Assembly (NCBI GenBank): GCA_905221605.1
Contig: CAJNDS010000091.1
Location: 156,481 to 201,480 of the forward strand
From: Symbiodinium natans
Lineage: Eukaryota; Sar; Dinophyceae; Suessiales; Symbiodiniaceae
DNA: 45,000 nucleotides
Direction of reading: 5' to 3'
Shown here one piece after another: positions 1 to 10,476 of this stretch; positions within the stretch are counted from its first letter, which is position 1, and each line of letters begins with the position of its first letter. Both the position numbers and the translations under genes were made by a program. The notes below the pieces were generated by a model. The model worked only from the letters and a program-made list of their open reading frames with translations, was not told the origin of the DNA and did no database searches.

Positions 1-267
1 TAGGGTTTAGGGTTTAGGAGTTAGGGTTTAGGGTTTAGGGTTTAGGGTTTAGGGCCTTAGGGCTTAGGTGGTTGGGGGGGGGGGGGGGGGGGGGGGGGTC
101 GAAGTTTGGGTCTCCGGGTAGATGCCATCACAAAGGGTGTACGGTTTAGGGTGTGTTCAGACTCAAGACAAGCTTCATTCGTTCTGCTGTATCACTACGG
201 TATGGGAGTAGCAAAGATGTAGTGTTCTTTGGGGGGAGAGGGTATTTTTATAAGGCGATGACCGTAC

Positions 268-374
268 CATCACTTCGTTGATTGCCGCGGGGTGGCTGAC
301 CACGGTGCGAGTGACCATGGCCGTGGGCATCGAGCTGAGTATCTGGATTGCCCTTTCCCACTGCTTCACTTTCC
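268..374 (-). CDS. PPR protein, single exon of a larger gene
   Basis: Read on the minus strand from an AG|GG acceptor at 374/375, this exon encodes KQWERAIQILSSMP followed about ten residues later by VVSHPAAINEVM. The first part is the W..A..LLSSMP half of a dinoflagellate-type PPR motif; the second resembles the VVSYNAAIN start of the next one. The 3' boundary is taken at ATG|GTACGG. The frame stays open in both directions, but outside these limits the residues no longer look like PPR. It would be part of another PPR gene whose remaining exons lie off the left edge or are not recognised. A plus-strand open frame at 278-469 is a shadow of it. Confidence 0.65.
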
Positions 375-416
375 CTTGGCAGTGTTCGGGGTTGACGTCT
401 AAGTTACACGGTCCCG

Positions 417-492
417 TAGTATGGGCCCTTAAATGGGTACCCTTTATAATTCCCTCAAATACCCTGTAAAATCTAAGGGCCCATACTTCAGA
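417..492. repeat. Short inverted-repeat element, family E
   Basis: The termini are AGTATGGGCCCTTA and its near-perfect inverse TAAGGGCCCATACT, about 76 bp apart. A related copy lies at 7996-8071. It sits just upstream (minus sense) of the PPR exon at 268-374, so probably in its intron. Confidence 0.75.
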
Positions 493-799
493 ACCTTTTA
501 AGGAAGGAAAGGAACCACAGAAGGGCCCACGTAACTGCCTTAGATGAGGGTACCTGGACCCCCAAAGTGCCCTTGGCACCCCCTAACTCCTAAACCCTAA
601 ACCCTAAACCCTAAACCCTAAACCCTAAACCCTAAACCCTAAACCCTAAACCCTAAACCCAAGGGTCCGCAAGCAGTGATCCCCATGTTGAAATCCAGGA
701 CATTCCTGGCTGGCGTGGCTCAGTGTTGAAACCCCCGCCTGCCAAGAGCCTTTAAGGCATTCACCCAAGATATACTCTAAGCCCTACACACCCTAAGCC

Positions 800-1132
800 C
801 TACACACACACTAAACATCGCTGAGACACAACAAAACGCGCAGCACCTTCAGATATTTTAGTTCGAACATCCCACCTGCAGGTTAAGTAGTTTGTGGGCT
901 CGCTCTGGGGTTTAGGGTCTATAGGGTTTAGGGTTGGGCACTCCAGTGGTTCTCTGGGCATAACTTGGGGGTTGGGCACTGTTTGGCGGCTCAGGGGGTT
1001 CTCTGCGGATATCGTTGTGTCCTGGGAGTCTTTGGGATACTCAGGTGGAACACGGGTGATGGGCGAGGAGTACACCGGACGAGCAGGAGAGCTTAGTTGA
1101 ACATCTAACCCCGTACCGAGGGAGGGAAACAA
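800..1132 (-). CDS. Possible exon, unrecognised
   Basis: A 110-codon minus-strand open frame, proline-rich and with few telomere-derived codons (for example PPEYPKDSQDTTISAENPL). Much of it overlaps degenerate TTTAGGG on the other strand, which can keep frames open by chance because CCCTAAACC lacks stops in some frames. No domain is recognised and no splice partner was found. It may be noncoding. Confidence 0.18.
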   Translation of the reverse strand: MFPSLGTGLDVQLSSPARPVYSSPITRVPPEYPKDSQDTTISAENPLSRQTVPNPQVMPREPLECPTLNPIDPKPQSEPTNYLTCRWDVRTKISEGAARFVVSQRCLVCV

Positions 1133-2640
1133 AAAACATAAACCCTAAACAACAGCAAAGACCGACATCGCCTGTAACATAGGAAAACAAAGGGGACCCA
1201 CTTTGGTTTAGGAAGGTCTATGCAAGCGATCCTAACCCCCCCAACCCCCCCCCGCAAAAAAAAAAAAAAACAAAACAAGGGAATAGGGCACTACTGGGCG
1301 TCCTAAGAAGCAACCCTGGTCTGTAGTAGGGTTTAGGGCTTTGGGTTTTGGGTTTGGAGGGTCCGGAACCCGAAGCCAACGAACTCTTCGGAGGTAGTAG
1401 AGTGTTGGGGCTTTCTGGTGGCTTAAGGTGGCGAGGGTTTAGGGCTTTGGCGCTGTTTAAGTTCTTTAGAATTAGGGAAGCTCAAGGTCTTTAGGGGTAT
1501 GGGCGTAAGATTGTTTAAGGTCTTTCGGGATTAGGGTTTCGGGTTGTTCAAAGTCTTTAAGGTGTTGGGCTTGGGGTTGCTCAAGGCCTTTAGGGTGTTG
1601 TTTAAGGTTTGCAGGGTTTGGGTCGCTCGCTTTTCAGACCCGCCCTCAGCACACTCCCCCATATTCTCCAGAGGATCAACTTCATCCGCCCATCTTCCGC
1701 AAGCACCTCCATCAGAAGATGGCTTAGGGTGGCTTCAGGGTTCAGGGTTCAGGGTTCGGGTCAGGGTACCCTAAACCCTATACCCTAAACCCTAAACCCA
1801 GGGCTTTGGGTCGCATCTTCGGGGGTTCAGGGCTCGAGGCTGAAGGGCCGGTTGGTAACGTCCGGCTTGCGGGTGCGATTCCACATGAGGGCCTGTTTGA
1901 TGGGCTCTGGGAAGCTTCAAAAAGAGGACACCGGACAGGATGGTTCTTACTTTATACGTATATGTATATACCTATATATGTATGCATATATATATATATA
2001 TGTATATATAAAACGGACACCGCAGTAATGATAACCAGCCCTATGAAACCTATGAACCCCATAAACCTCATCAACCCGTCAAATGGCTTTTGGAGGGCTT
2101 GCTGCTTGTTGGGGAATGAGCGCTGCTACTTTGTTTCTGCCCGATGCCTACTTTAGGAAAGGCCAAAACCCGGAGCTCAACGAAACTCATATATAAAGTT
2201 GAACTGCGGGAACACGTTGTTGTGCCAGAAGCTGTTGCACGGAAGGAAAGAAAACACCACATCGTAGCCGAAACTCATTCTTCAAGCGGTTTAGGCCTTG
2301 TTGAAGAAACCCTAGAAGCCCTAAAGCCCTGAAAGCCCACATGCCTAGGTAATGCCTTCAACCCAAGTTCGCCAAAAGCTCTGAACCACAGTGAGCCCGA
2401 AACCCCAAACGTCCTATAAAGACCCTAAACGCGAATCGCGCCTTGAAGACCTCGCAGACCAGGTCTGGACGTTGAAGATCTTTCAGCTCTCCTGTTCTTG
2501 CCGGTTCTTAGTTTTAGTAAGGAAATATAGGTACCTTATGTCCCTGTTTAGAACTCTTTACGGCTTATAGGGCTTAATGCTAATCACACGCTTTCGTTAA
2601 CTGTGGCTGAAATTATCCTACAGCCAATACGCGAAACGCC
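1133..2640. other. No firm gene; degenerate telomere-like DNA and TA microsatellite
   Basis: This stretch holds degenerate TTTAGGG/CCCTAAA variants, a C/A homopolymer pair at about 1236-1270 and a TA-rich microsatellite at about 1955-2010. Short open frames are present but none shows a motif or a convincing splice pattern. Confidence 0.6.
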
Positions 2641-2648
2641 AGAGATGA

Positions 2649-4279
2649 TCAGACCTCTTCGCGGTGAATTTCAAATGTCCGCGCCCGGAACCTCTCATCC
2701 AAAACGAAGGAAAGCACGGAAACAAAATCCTTATCGTCGGTTTGGGTTCTGCACGGGAGGCACTCGTCGCTTTAGTTGCGGACACCTGCGATCGCGAAAT
2801 GCAGGGCTATCGTGGCTTGGGCGGCCAGACACCTTGTCATGTTTTGCTTCTGGGACAGAGCGCGTGCCACCACTCCGCTTCTCGCACACGCAAACCACCA
2901 AATGGAGATGAAACGTCTTCAAAGAACAACTTCTCAAAATTCCGCGCCCGGAATCTCACATCCACAATGTGGAACATCCTGAGTCAGTCAAGTTTTACCC
3001 TATCGTGGCTTTGATCTTCGCGATTGTTCATCTTATAAAAACAACCCGTCTGCGTTAAAGCAGCTCTTCTGCGAAGTAAAGTTTGGGCGCGCGTCTTATC
3101 TAGAACCTATAGAAGCGCGTGTAGCTGTCTGATAGATCGGAAACTCGCAACGCGGAGCCTGCGTTGCTGCCCAACCAGATGGTAACTTGTTCAACTGCGG
3201 GTAAGTATCACGCACTAAGGGCAGGAGCTCAGAAGCGTAAGGAACGACGGGCTCAACTCGCTCAGTGATGGCAACTGCCAAACCGGGGGCGGAAAGCCTG
3301 CCTGTCTAGTCATGGTCATATAAGCTCTTGGAAGAGAGCGTTTTCCACTTTCAAGATATTGGCAACTCGCATCTCGTTCAGGCTGAATCATGTAGAGTAC
3401 CTTCTATGGCCCTCTCTGAGACCCTGCTTGAGGCACCACACTTACACGCCGCCCAGGAGCATTGCTTGCTGGAATGCTTTGGCCAGCGTCTGTAACGGAC
3501 TTCCCGCGGTGGAGAGTCGGTGTCCGAGGCGGTTGCCGACGACATGGAACCAGTCGCCCTTGGCATGAACGCATGTTCGGCCAACTAGACTCTCGCCCAG
3601 AATGTACAACCTGAAAGTAACACCACTCATCAAGAATCGCAGCAGTTAGTTGTCCCACAGCTACTGGGCGATGCCTTGCGGCGGTACAGATATACAGAAC
3701 ATGCAGCTTGCTCGGACGATCAGATCGTGACACCCATTGGCGCAAACCTGCAAGCACGTTGGTAACGGCCGAAGTGGAAGCTATCTTCTTCATCACCGCA
3801 GGATTTTTGCCAATGTGATTTCGCTATAGGCGCGGGATCAGAAATCCTTGCAAGATCGCAAATGAATATCGATGCATCATCAGCCACGTATCCGTTCCTG
3901 CAAGCAGGACGTGTCAGCTCGAGTGCAATCTTCTTGGCCTCGGGATCGTGCTGTCGCTGCTTGTCCGAAAACGCCTTGCATTGAAAAGCCAAGTGATTGA
4001 TCTTTGTCCCGCCAGGATCGGACCGGCTCTTCAGTTTTTCCATTTCAAGCGCAACATGGGCTGCTGACTTCTCTCTGCTGCGTCGGGCTCTTGCTGTCGC
4101 CACGTCAGCGTGCCGCATAGTATGCTTCTCGGCAGTTGCATGGAGATCGTGCGGTGGGTGTTTGAGAATAACCTCTGCTTCTGCAGCGCCTGCACACCGC
4201 AAGCGAGCTGTACCCTGCCAAGTGCAATCACACCGAAAATCTTCTCCGTCCTACCGTCAACATGGAAAAGTCCAAACAT
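2649..4279 (-). CDS. Unrecognised protein, six-exon gene (337 aa model)
   Basis: Minus-strand exons: 4219-4279 (ATG at 4279), 3748-4189, 3446-3610, 3130-3297, 2882-2978, 2649-2729 (TGA). They sum to 338 codons without an internal stop. Every intron ends AG and every following exon begins with G; donors are GC, GT, GT, GA, GA. Introns 2-5 are 137, 148, 151 and 152 nt; intron 3 starts GTAAGTG and intron 2 ends with a pyrimidine-rich TTACTTTCAG. Intron 1 would be only 29 nt, so the first exon is doubtful and translation might start within exon 2. Exon 2 is hydrophilic and helical-looking (EMEKLKSRSDPGG); exon 3 contains KGDWFHVVGNRLGH. Exons 5 and 6 both encode F-R-A-R-x-F-E, from a duplicated segment (about 2669-2705 and 2934-2970), which supports both being coding. 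No family is recognised. Unlike its neighbours, the gene carries no telomere-like repeats. Confidence 0.62.
2669..2970. repeat. Degenerate duplication of an exon plus flanking intron
   Basis: Positions 2669-2705 and 2934-2970 match over about 36 nt (core TCCGCGCCCGGAA), and 2800-2820 matches about 2993-3013 (CTATCGTGGCTT). The same blocks in the same order suggest that an exon with adjoining intron sequence was duplicated in the gene at 2649-4279. Confidence 0.6.
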
Positions 4280-4504
4280 AGGTCCGGAGGGGGGGGAGCA
4301 ATCATTTTATATATGCATATATGTAAATATAAGTACGTATGTTGAAGTTGTCGTACATTCAGCATCGATTTTCTAGATCTCCAGATTTCCCGATTCCAGA
4401 TTCAGATTCCACCAGATTTGCAAGGGCCAAATTAACGTACTTCAACTAATTCAACTAGACTTATGAAGCTACACTAACTGAATTGATTAACTTAATTACC
4501 TTTG

Positions 4505-4591
4505 CCCTAAACCCTAAACCCTAAGCCCTAAACCCTAAACCCTAAACCCTAAACCCTAAACCCTATTCCCTAAACCCTAAACCCTAACCCT
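4505..4591. repeat. CCCTAAA array immediately downstream of a stop codon
   Basis: About a dozen CCCTAAA units, some degenerate. It begins 5 bp past the predicted TAA of the 4597-8608 gene, so it may lie in its 3' UTR. Confidence 0.85.
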
Positions 4592-4596
4592 AAACT

Positions 4597-7500
4597 TTAC
4601 GTCCACATTCTCAAAACTCTGGTCACTCCTTCTTCAGGTCCCTGGCATCCGAGGACGCTCCCCGATCCCTAAACCCTATTTAAGGTTTATCTGCGATTTT
4701 TGGGTTTGCGGTTTAAAGCTTAGGGGTCAGTGTTGAGGGTCTAGGATTTAGGGTTTAGGGTTTGGGGTGAGCCCCCTGATACTACCAGTCCTTAATCGGG
4801 ATTACAGTAGGGGGGTACGATAATCCCTATTAAGGACTGTTAGTATGAGGGAGAACATCCCAAGTTCAGGGCCCCCAAAGAGAGGAACACAAAACAGAGG
4901 ACTGATCATATACACCGTCACGTACGCCCTTGACCTAGAACCCTAGCCTTGAGATGATCTCAAATCCCTAAACCCTAAACCCTGAAACCCTGAACCTTAG
5001 CCCCAATTTCTGATGATTCGTCTGCTCAGTCTCGAAGGGTTTTGCCCAGCGCCTTTGGTGCTCGCCTCCACTCCTCTAGCTTGGGAGCTATCAGTTGCTC
5101 CTCCGCAGCGTTTAGGGTTTAGGGTTTGGGGTTTAGGGTTTAGGGTTTATGGAGTTTTGGGTGTGCCTAGGGGGATTTAGAAGTGAGGGGTTAGGGAGTT
5201 TAGAGTTGAGGGATTGAGGGTTTAAGCCTAAACCCTAAACAATGAAACCCTAGAATCCTTAAAAACACGAAGCCCTCAACTCTGCCTAAACCTTAATCCC
5301 TAAGCCCTAAGATAAATGGGGCTTGCGTTCATCACTAGGCCGGATCCCTCCTGCACCAAAGAATTTCCGGAAAGATCCTCTATAACGGGGCTGGGGGTTT
5401 AGGGTTTAGGGTTTAGGGGGCTCAGAGATTTGGGGGTTTTGGTGGGGGTAAGGAGATTGCAACATATTCCCCCAAGGGCCGGCCTAAGTTAGGGTTTCGG
5501 GTACGTAAGGCTATCTAGGGGCCTGGTTGCCCTAAACCCTATAACCCTAAATCCTAAAGCCAGGGAGGCTGCAGTAGAAGATTATCGTCTGCACCTCCAA
5601 ACCTTGTGGGATGGGGATCCTACGGGCCAAGCTCTGTAGGGTTTAGGGTTTAGGGTTTAGGGTTTGGGGTTTAGGGTTATTAAGCCTAAACCCAAGACAC
5701 GACCCGAAAAGCCATGGCCCGGAGGCTCGGAGCTCGAAATATCCTACCAGGCGTGCACATGAGACACTTGAAGCAACCCCCAAAATTGCCATGAACAGAC
5801 CCTAAAGCCGAAACCCTAAACCCTAAACCCTAAACCCTAAACCCGAGTAAGCCCCAGACGCCCTATTCAGCCCTAGCCCTTAGCCCTAGGAGTTTCTGCA
5901 AGCTCTCAACCTATCCCTAAGCAAATGCACCTACAGGCCAGCAAGAACAAGCCCCCGAAATCAGGCCCAAATCATCCTCAACCCTAAGCCAAAGCCCCGA
6001 AACCCAAAACCCAAAATCCTAAACCCGAAACCCTAAACCCTAAAGCCTAAACCCTAAACCCCACCACCCTGATCCCTGTCAGTCTCCAGTCTGCTGCGTG
6101 GCACTGGCCGGGCTAGCCGCTGCAAGCTCTCCTTGGGCGTACTTTGTCTAAGGGGGTTTAGGGTTTAGGGTTTAGGGTTTAGGGATTTTGTGTTAAGTGG
6201 AATCGCACTGACGTGCGAGGCTGTCCACCTTCCAGAGGTGAAACCTAACCCTCATCAGCATCGTACTCGCGTGCTTGGGTTAGGGTTTAGGGTTTAGGGT
6301 TTAGGGTTTAGGGTTTAGGGTTTAGGGTTTAGGGTTTAGGGTTTAGGGTTTAGGGTTTAGGGTTTAGGGTTTAGGGTTTATAGGGTTTATAGGGTTTATA
6401 GGGTTTATAGGGTTTAGGGTTTATAGGGTTTAGGGTTTAGGGTTTAGGGTTTATAGGGTTTAAGGTTTAGGGTTTAGGGTTTACGGTTTAGGGATTAGGG
6501 TTTCGGGTTTAGGGTTTAGGGTTTGCGAAGGCCTGAGATTTCCCGACAGAATGACCTAGCCAGGGAGAAAACTCAACATCACTCCTTTAGGTATCATGAG
6601 CCGGATGGAGCATGTTTCCTTTTGTTTTATTCTTGTGATTCTTTTTTGGGGGGGGAGTTGAGTCCTTGGGGATATAGGGTGTTTCAAAAGAGAAGGGAAC
6701 AACGCGGAGGTCTCCCGAATCCTTGACTTTGGGTCACACTCTTAAACCCTGAACCCTAAACCTAGGTTTAGCGTTTAGGGTTCTTGGTTCAAGGACCGAG
6801 TGTTTTGAGGGTTTCAAGGGCTTGTTGGCTTCAAAGTTTAAACGGGCTTGTGGCTTCAGGATCCAAGGGCTTGTCGCTTTAGGACCAGTCGGGTTTAGGG
6901 TCTAACCAGGTATAGGCCTTCAACCAAACGGCACGCGTCATGCTCAACGTGAGCGAACTTTTGAGACGAAATCTAGAAGGCAAAGGCGGGACGCTGTGAG
7001 GCATTGAAGAATGTCCATGTGGCGCGCCGATAGTCGGCACGAGGCTACCGTAGCTCCAACGCCTACTCTTGAGGGCGGCCGAAACGCCAAGGAGGAATGC
7101 AACAAATAAGTGACCCAAAAAAAGGTGTGTGTCCTTTTGGTTTAAAGGGGATTATAAGGGAACCCCGACCCCTGAAAAAAGGAAGTAAGGGCCTACTCCG
7201 GGTCCTGGATAAGGAGCCTGAACTGCCAACAACCTTGAAACCACAACATTGCCTTCAACTGGGCCTCAGAAGTTCTCCTTCACTGTAGGGTTGAGGGGCT
7301 TAGCACCTCTTGTGGCTCTTGAGCTAACAGCAAGAATAATGAAGACTGGGCAGAGGTCCTCAGGAGGGGTGTTAGGGTGCCTAATACAGTGGCATAAAAA
7401 ATAAGATAGGGGTTTTGGGGGGCTATTATAGTATAAATCTAAAGGGGCCCTAAGGGAATACGATCTTGGTTGCTCTTTAAACCCCCCCAATAGAGGTTTA

Positions 7501-8608
7501 ACCTTTAGCTCCCTTAATATGAAATTAGAGGAACCCCTAAACTGATTAAGTGATAAAGTTGTAGCAGAGTCCCACCTAGCGATTAGTAATTATTCCGACC
7601 CCTATATTAATCCTTCATTCCCTACAGCTGACGGCTTCGGGATTTTGCGGGCTATGGCGGTCAGCAGAGTTGCCGCAAACTGGCTTGGAGGCGGCTTCGT
7701 GATGTTGCGTCCTCACAGGCCGTCTAAACCCTAAATCCTAAAATTCGGATGCCGCCAGACTACCTGGGGTTTTTAAGTATTATAGGTTACAAAATGCATA
7801 CCCAGGTTGCCTTTCGCCATGAATCGTGCAACAAGAGACATGTCTTGCAAGCGGGGGGGGGGGGGGGGGGGGGGGTAAACAGTTTAGGGTTTAGGGTTTA
7901 GGGTTTAGGGTTTAGGGTTTAGGGTTAGTTACATGGTCCGCCGGCCCTGACCTTATTCCGGTCCTCTATTCTGGTCCCTTATCTTCTCTAAAGGGCCTGA
8001 AGTATGGGCCCTTGGGTCTATAAGGAGTATATAATAAGGGGTTTATATAGTACGAGTAGCCCATACTCAGGGACCATGTTGCTACCCTAAGTGGCTCAAT
8101 GTTGAGCACATACCAGTTCGTTTGCTTATGGGACTGATTCGCATGCCTTTGGGCCCTGGGTCCAGATGCTGACTGGGCTGAATCTGTAGGGCCTACCTGA
8201 TGCAGGGTTTACGGTTTAGGGTTTAGCGCCACAGCTTGCCCCGCAGCTCGCCGAGGGCACAGAGGTGGCCAGGAATGGAATCCTAAACATCAGGGGTTGG
8301 GGTCCAGGGCTTGGGGTTTAGGGTTCAAGCTTCACCCAGAACCGCACCCCTGCCCCAGAAGGGCCCCGAAAACCCACTCGCGCCACGTGAGGCTTTGCTT
8401 CCATGATGTATACACCCGACGAAGGATATACCCGATGAGAGCACCCAAAGCAGTCCACACTGTGTTCAAGTTCCCTAAACCCAAAACCCAAAACCCAAAA
8501 CCCAAAACCCAAAACCCTAAACCCTAAGCCCTAAGCCCTCAACCCTGTGAATCCTGCTCGGGCAGCATGGAAGGCCCGCAAACACGTGCTTGTCCGAAGA
8601 CACAGCAT
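4597..8608 (-). CDS. Unrecognised organelle-targeted-like protein, 12-exon gene (173 aa model)
   Basis: Minus-strand exons: 8554-8608 (start in GCCGCCATG), 8250-8282, 7649-7711, 6993-7062, 6561-6584, 6205-6244, 6081-6131, 5729-5743, 5590-5619, 5351-5377, 5032-5100, 4597-4641 (TAA). They sum to 522 nt, in frame. The first two exons give an Arg/Ala/Leu-rich, acid-free N-terminus (MLCLRTSTCLRAFHAAR) like a mitochondrial or plastid presequence. Best individual exons: 7649-7711 (KPPPSQFAATLLTAIA), 6993-7062 (CRLSARHMDILQCLTA), 6205-6244 (FHLWKVDSLARQ), 5032-5100 (IAPKLEEWRRAPKALGK). All acceptors are AG|G. Donors are mostly GA (8 of 11), unusually many, and the intron's first bases usually recur at the start of the next exon. 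The 15-nt exon and the exact ends of several others are weak. Introns hold telomere-like arrays and inverted-repeat elements. No family recognised. Confidence 0.45.
4768..4872. repeat. Inverted-repeat element, family C
   Basis: An arm with ACTACCAGTCCTTAATCGGG is mirrored by CCCTATTAAGGACTGTTAGT, and the right end carries GAACATCCCAAG. Related copies lie at 12255-12340, 15288-15395 and 38838-38943. It lies in the last intron of the 4597-8608 gene. Confidence 0.75.
5112..6070. repeat. Short telomere-like arrays in introns
   Basis: Arrays of 3-6 units in both orientations at about 5108-5150, 5398-5420, 5638-5678 (TTTAGGG) and 5812-5845, 6013-6060 (CCCTAAA). They lie between the small exons of the 4597-8608 gene. 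Confidence 0.8.
6273..6525. repeat. Long TTTAGGG array with a TTTATAGGG variant block
   Basis: About 250 bp of tandem TTTAGGG. From about 6375 to 6450 it changes to a 9-nt variant, TTTATAGGG, repeated several times. It fills most of the intron between exons 6205-6244 and 6561-6584. Confidence 0.93.
7853..8071. repeat. Poly-G run, TTTAGGG array and family E element
   Basis: A 23-nt G run (7853-7875) is followed by about six TTTAGGG units (to about 7926). The family E inverted-repeat element at 7996-8071 (AGTATGGGCCCTT and GCCCATACT termini) follows. All lie in the intron between exons 7649-7711 and 8250-8282. Confidence 0.8.
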
Positions 8609-9751
8609 GGCGGCAGGTTTAGAGGGTTTAGAGGGCTGAGACTTTGCTAGGTTTTATGGGGCGTTATAGGGCCTTATAGGGCTTTAGGCTCAACTTGGAA
8701 TGGTTGGAGCGCGGGTACGATGGGATAGGCCTTAGGAGTGTTAACACATCCTCGGGTCCTTCTTTTAACCCTACAAGGGGCTTAGGGGTTATAGGGTTTA
8801 GGGTTTTAGGGTTTAGTCCTAAACCCTATCAACCCTGCAGGCCCTGTAAACCCTACAAGCCCTGAACCCTAAGCCCTTAAAGTGACTGACCGGCACAGGA
8901 CCAGGTCTGGGCCGGATGTCGGCAGAGATCGAGGTTGAGGACAACCCTAAACCCTAAACCCTCAACCCTCAACCCCCAGACAGGGGATCCCCCCCTAAAC
9001 CCTAAACCCTAAACCCTAAACCCTAAACCCTAAACCCTAAACCCTAAACCCTAAACCCTAAACCCTAAACCCTAAACCCTAAACCCTAAACCCTAAGCGG
9101 CTTCCTTCATGGCTTCAGGGCCTTGGAGGGCTTTATCACTTCGAGGCGAAGCTCACCAGAGCTTAAGGGTTTCAGGGATTAGTTCGGCTCTTGGTTATGG
9201 CAGGTTTAGGGTTTAGGGTTTAGGGTTTAGGGTTTAGGGTTTAGGGTTTAGGGTTTAGGGTTTAGGGTTTAGGGTTTGGGGTTCTGGAATCGGGTACCCC
9301 CACGTAAGCCCTTAAAGGGTTCTATAGAGGGAATTGGGGTGCCGACGTCCCTCATTCCACACTAAGAGCCAGTAAGTTGAACGGCCATACGCCCGAAGCC
9401 ATGGAAATTATGTTTTCCTATTGGTGGGTTTAGGGTTTAGGGTTTAGGGTTTAGGGTTTGGGGTGTGGGGTTTGGGGTTTGGGGGTGGGTGGGTGGGGGA
9501 GCAGTACCCGAAATACAGGTCAGGAGAATTTCAAAGAACACCAACCCCAAACCCAACGATAACCATGAACCTCCAAGTATACAACCTAGGACCTAGGATG
9601 AAGCCAACCTTCAACGTAACCCTACCCTAAACCCTGAGCCCTGAACCCTGTAGGGTCTGAGGTTTCAGGTAAGAACAGGGCTTCTTTTTGGGGGATTAGG
9701 GTTCTCAACCGTTCAGGTTTCGTAGGATTTTGGGGCTTAGGGTATAGGGGC

Positions 9752-9865
9752 TACTTATATGGCCCTTACATTTAAAACCCTCTCAAAAATATTCCTCCTC
9801 AACATGATCCTCTTAAACCCAATAAGGGAAAAAAAAAAACAAAATGTCCCGAGGGCCTACCGAGG
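9752..9865. repeat. Dispersed element, family F
   Basis: Ends are GGCCCTTACA and CGAGGGCCTACC, with internal ACATGATCCTCTTAAACCCA. A second copy at 18862-18990 matches both flanks and carries an extra telomere-like block in the middle. Confidence 0.7.
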
Positions 9866-10260
9866 GCTAAGGGTTCTAAACCCTAAACCCTAAATCAGAA
9901 ATCCTAAGCCCTAAACCCTAAACCTGAAACCTTAAACCCTAAATCCTAAACCCTAAACCCCAAACTCTAAACCCTAAACCCTAAACCCTGAACCCTAAAG
10001 CGGGTTCAGGGTTAAGGGTTTCGGGCGCAGAGGCTGAGGGCCATCTCCACCAAAGTCGGATTCTTTTCTTCGCTTCCCCAGGCCCTCAGTCAGAAATCTT
10101 AAGTCCCCAAACCCTAAACCCTAAACCCTAAACCCTAAACCCTAAACCCTAAACCCTAAGCTTTCGGCCCTCTCAGTGCCGAGAGGTCTTGCGCCCGCAG
10201 ATCCAAAGTGAGCCGGCCCAGATTTCCCGGCTGCCTCTTCGCGGGAAGGCCCTGGCTCCC

Positions 10261-10405
10261 CAACCAGGACAGGACGGAGGCCTGAAACTGAGTTGAGGGT
10301 TTAGGGTTTAGGGTTTAGGGTTTAGGGTTTAGGGTTTAGGGTTTAGGGTTTAGGGTTTAGGGTTTAAGGCAACCAGGACAGGACGGCGGCCTGAAAACTG
10401 GGCTA
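10261..10405. repeat. TTTAGGG array flanked by a direct repeat of about 33 bp
   Basis: The sequence starting CAACCAGGACAGGACGG occurs at 10262-10293 and again at 10370-10402 with small differences. About ten TTTAGGG units separate the two copies. This looks like a telomere-like insertion associated with duplication of the target. Confidence 0.8.
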
Positions 10406-10476
10406 AGAGAAGCCGGAGCCCAAAGGATTAGGGTTTTGGGTTTCGGGTCTAGGGTTTAGGGTTTAGGGTTCAGGGT

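Larger units (their letters stand above)
1..660. repeat. Telomere-like arrays flanking a PPR exon
   Basis: TTTAGGG units run from the first base to about 57, and CCCTAAA units from about 586 to 660, in opposite orientation. A 25-nt G run sits at 74-98. A PPR exon and an inverted-repeat element lie between them, so these are interstitial arrays rather than the chromosome end. Confidence 0.9.
8609..10476. other. Intergenic spacer rich in telomere-like arrays
   Basis: This lies between the TGA of the PPR-SMR gene and the ATG of the next gene. It holds a CCCTAAA array at about 8992-9096, TTTAGGG arrays at about 9204-9277, 9426-9460 and 10296-10365, CCCTAAA arrays at about 9880-9990 and 10108-10160, and short inverted-repeat elements. 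A coding-looking frame at about 10185-10255 (minus) is ambiguous between frames, so I do not call it. Signals for the 3' end of one gene and the 5' end of the next should be here, but I cannot identify them. Confidence 0.6.

Noticed and set aside
1-57. Chromosome-end telomere
   Set aside because: The array is short and interrupted, and dozens of similar arrays in both orientations run through the next 40 kb between gene exons. It is interstitial.
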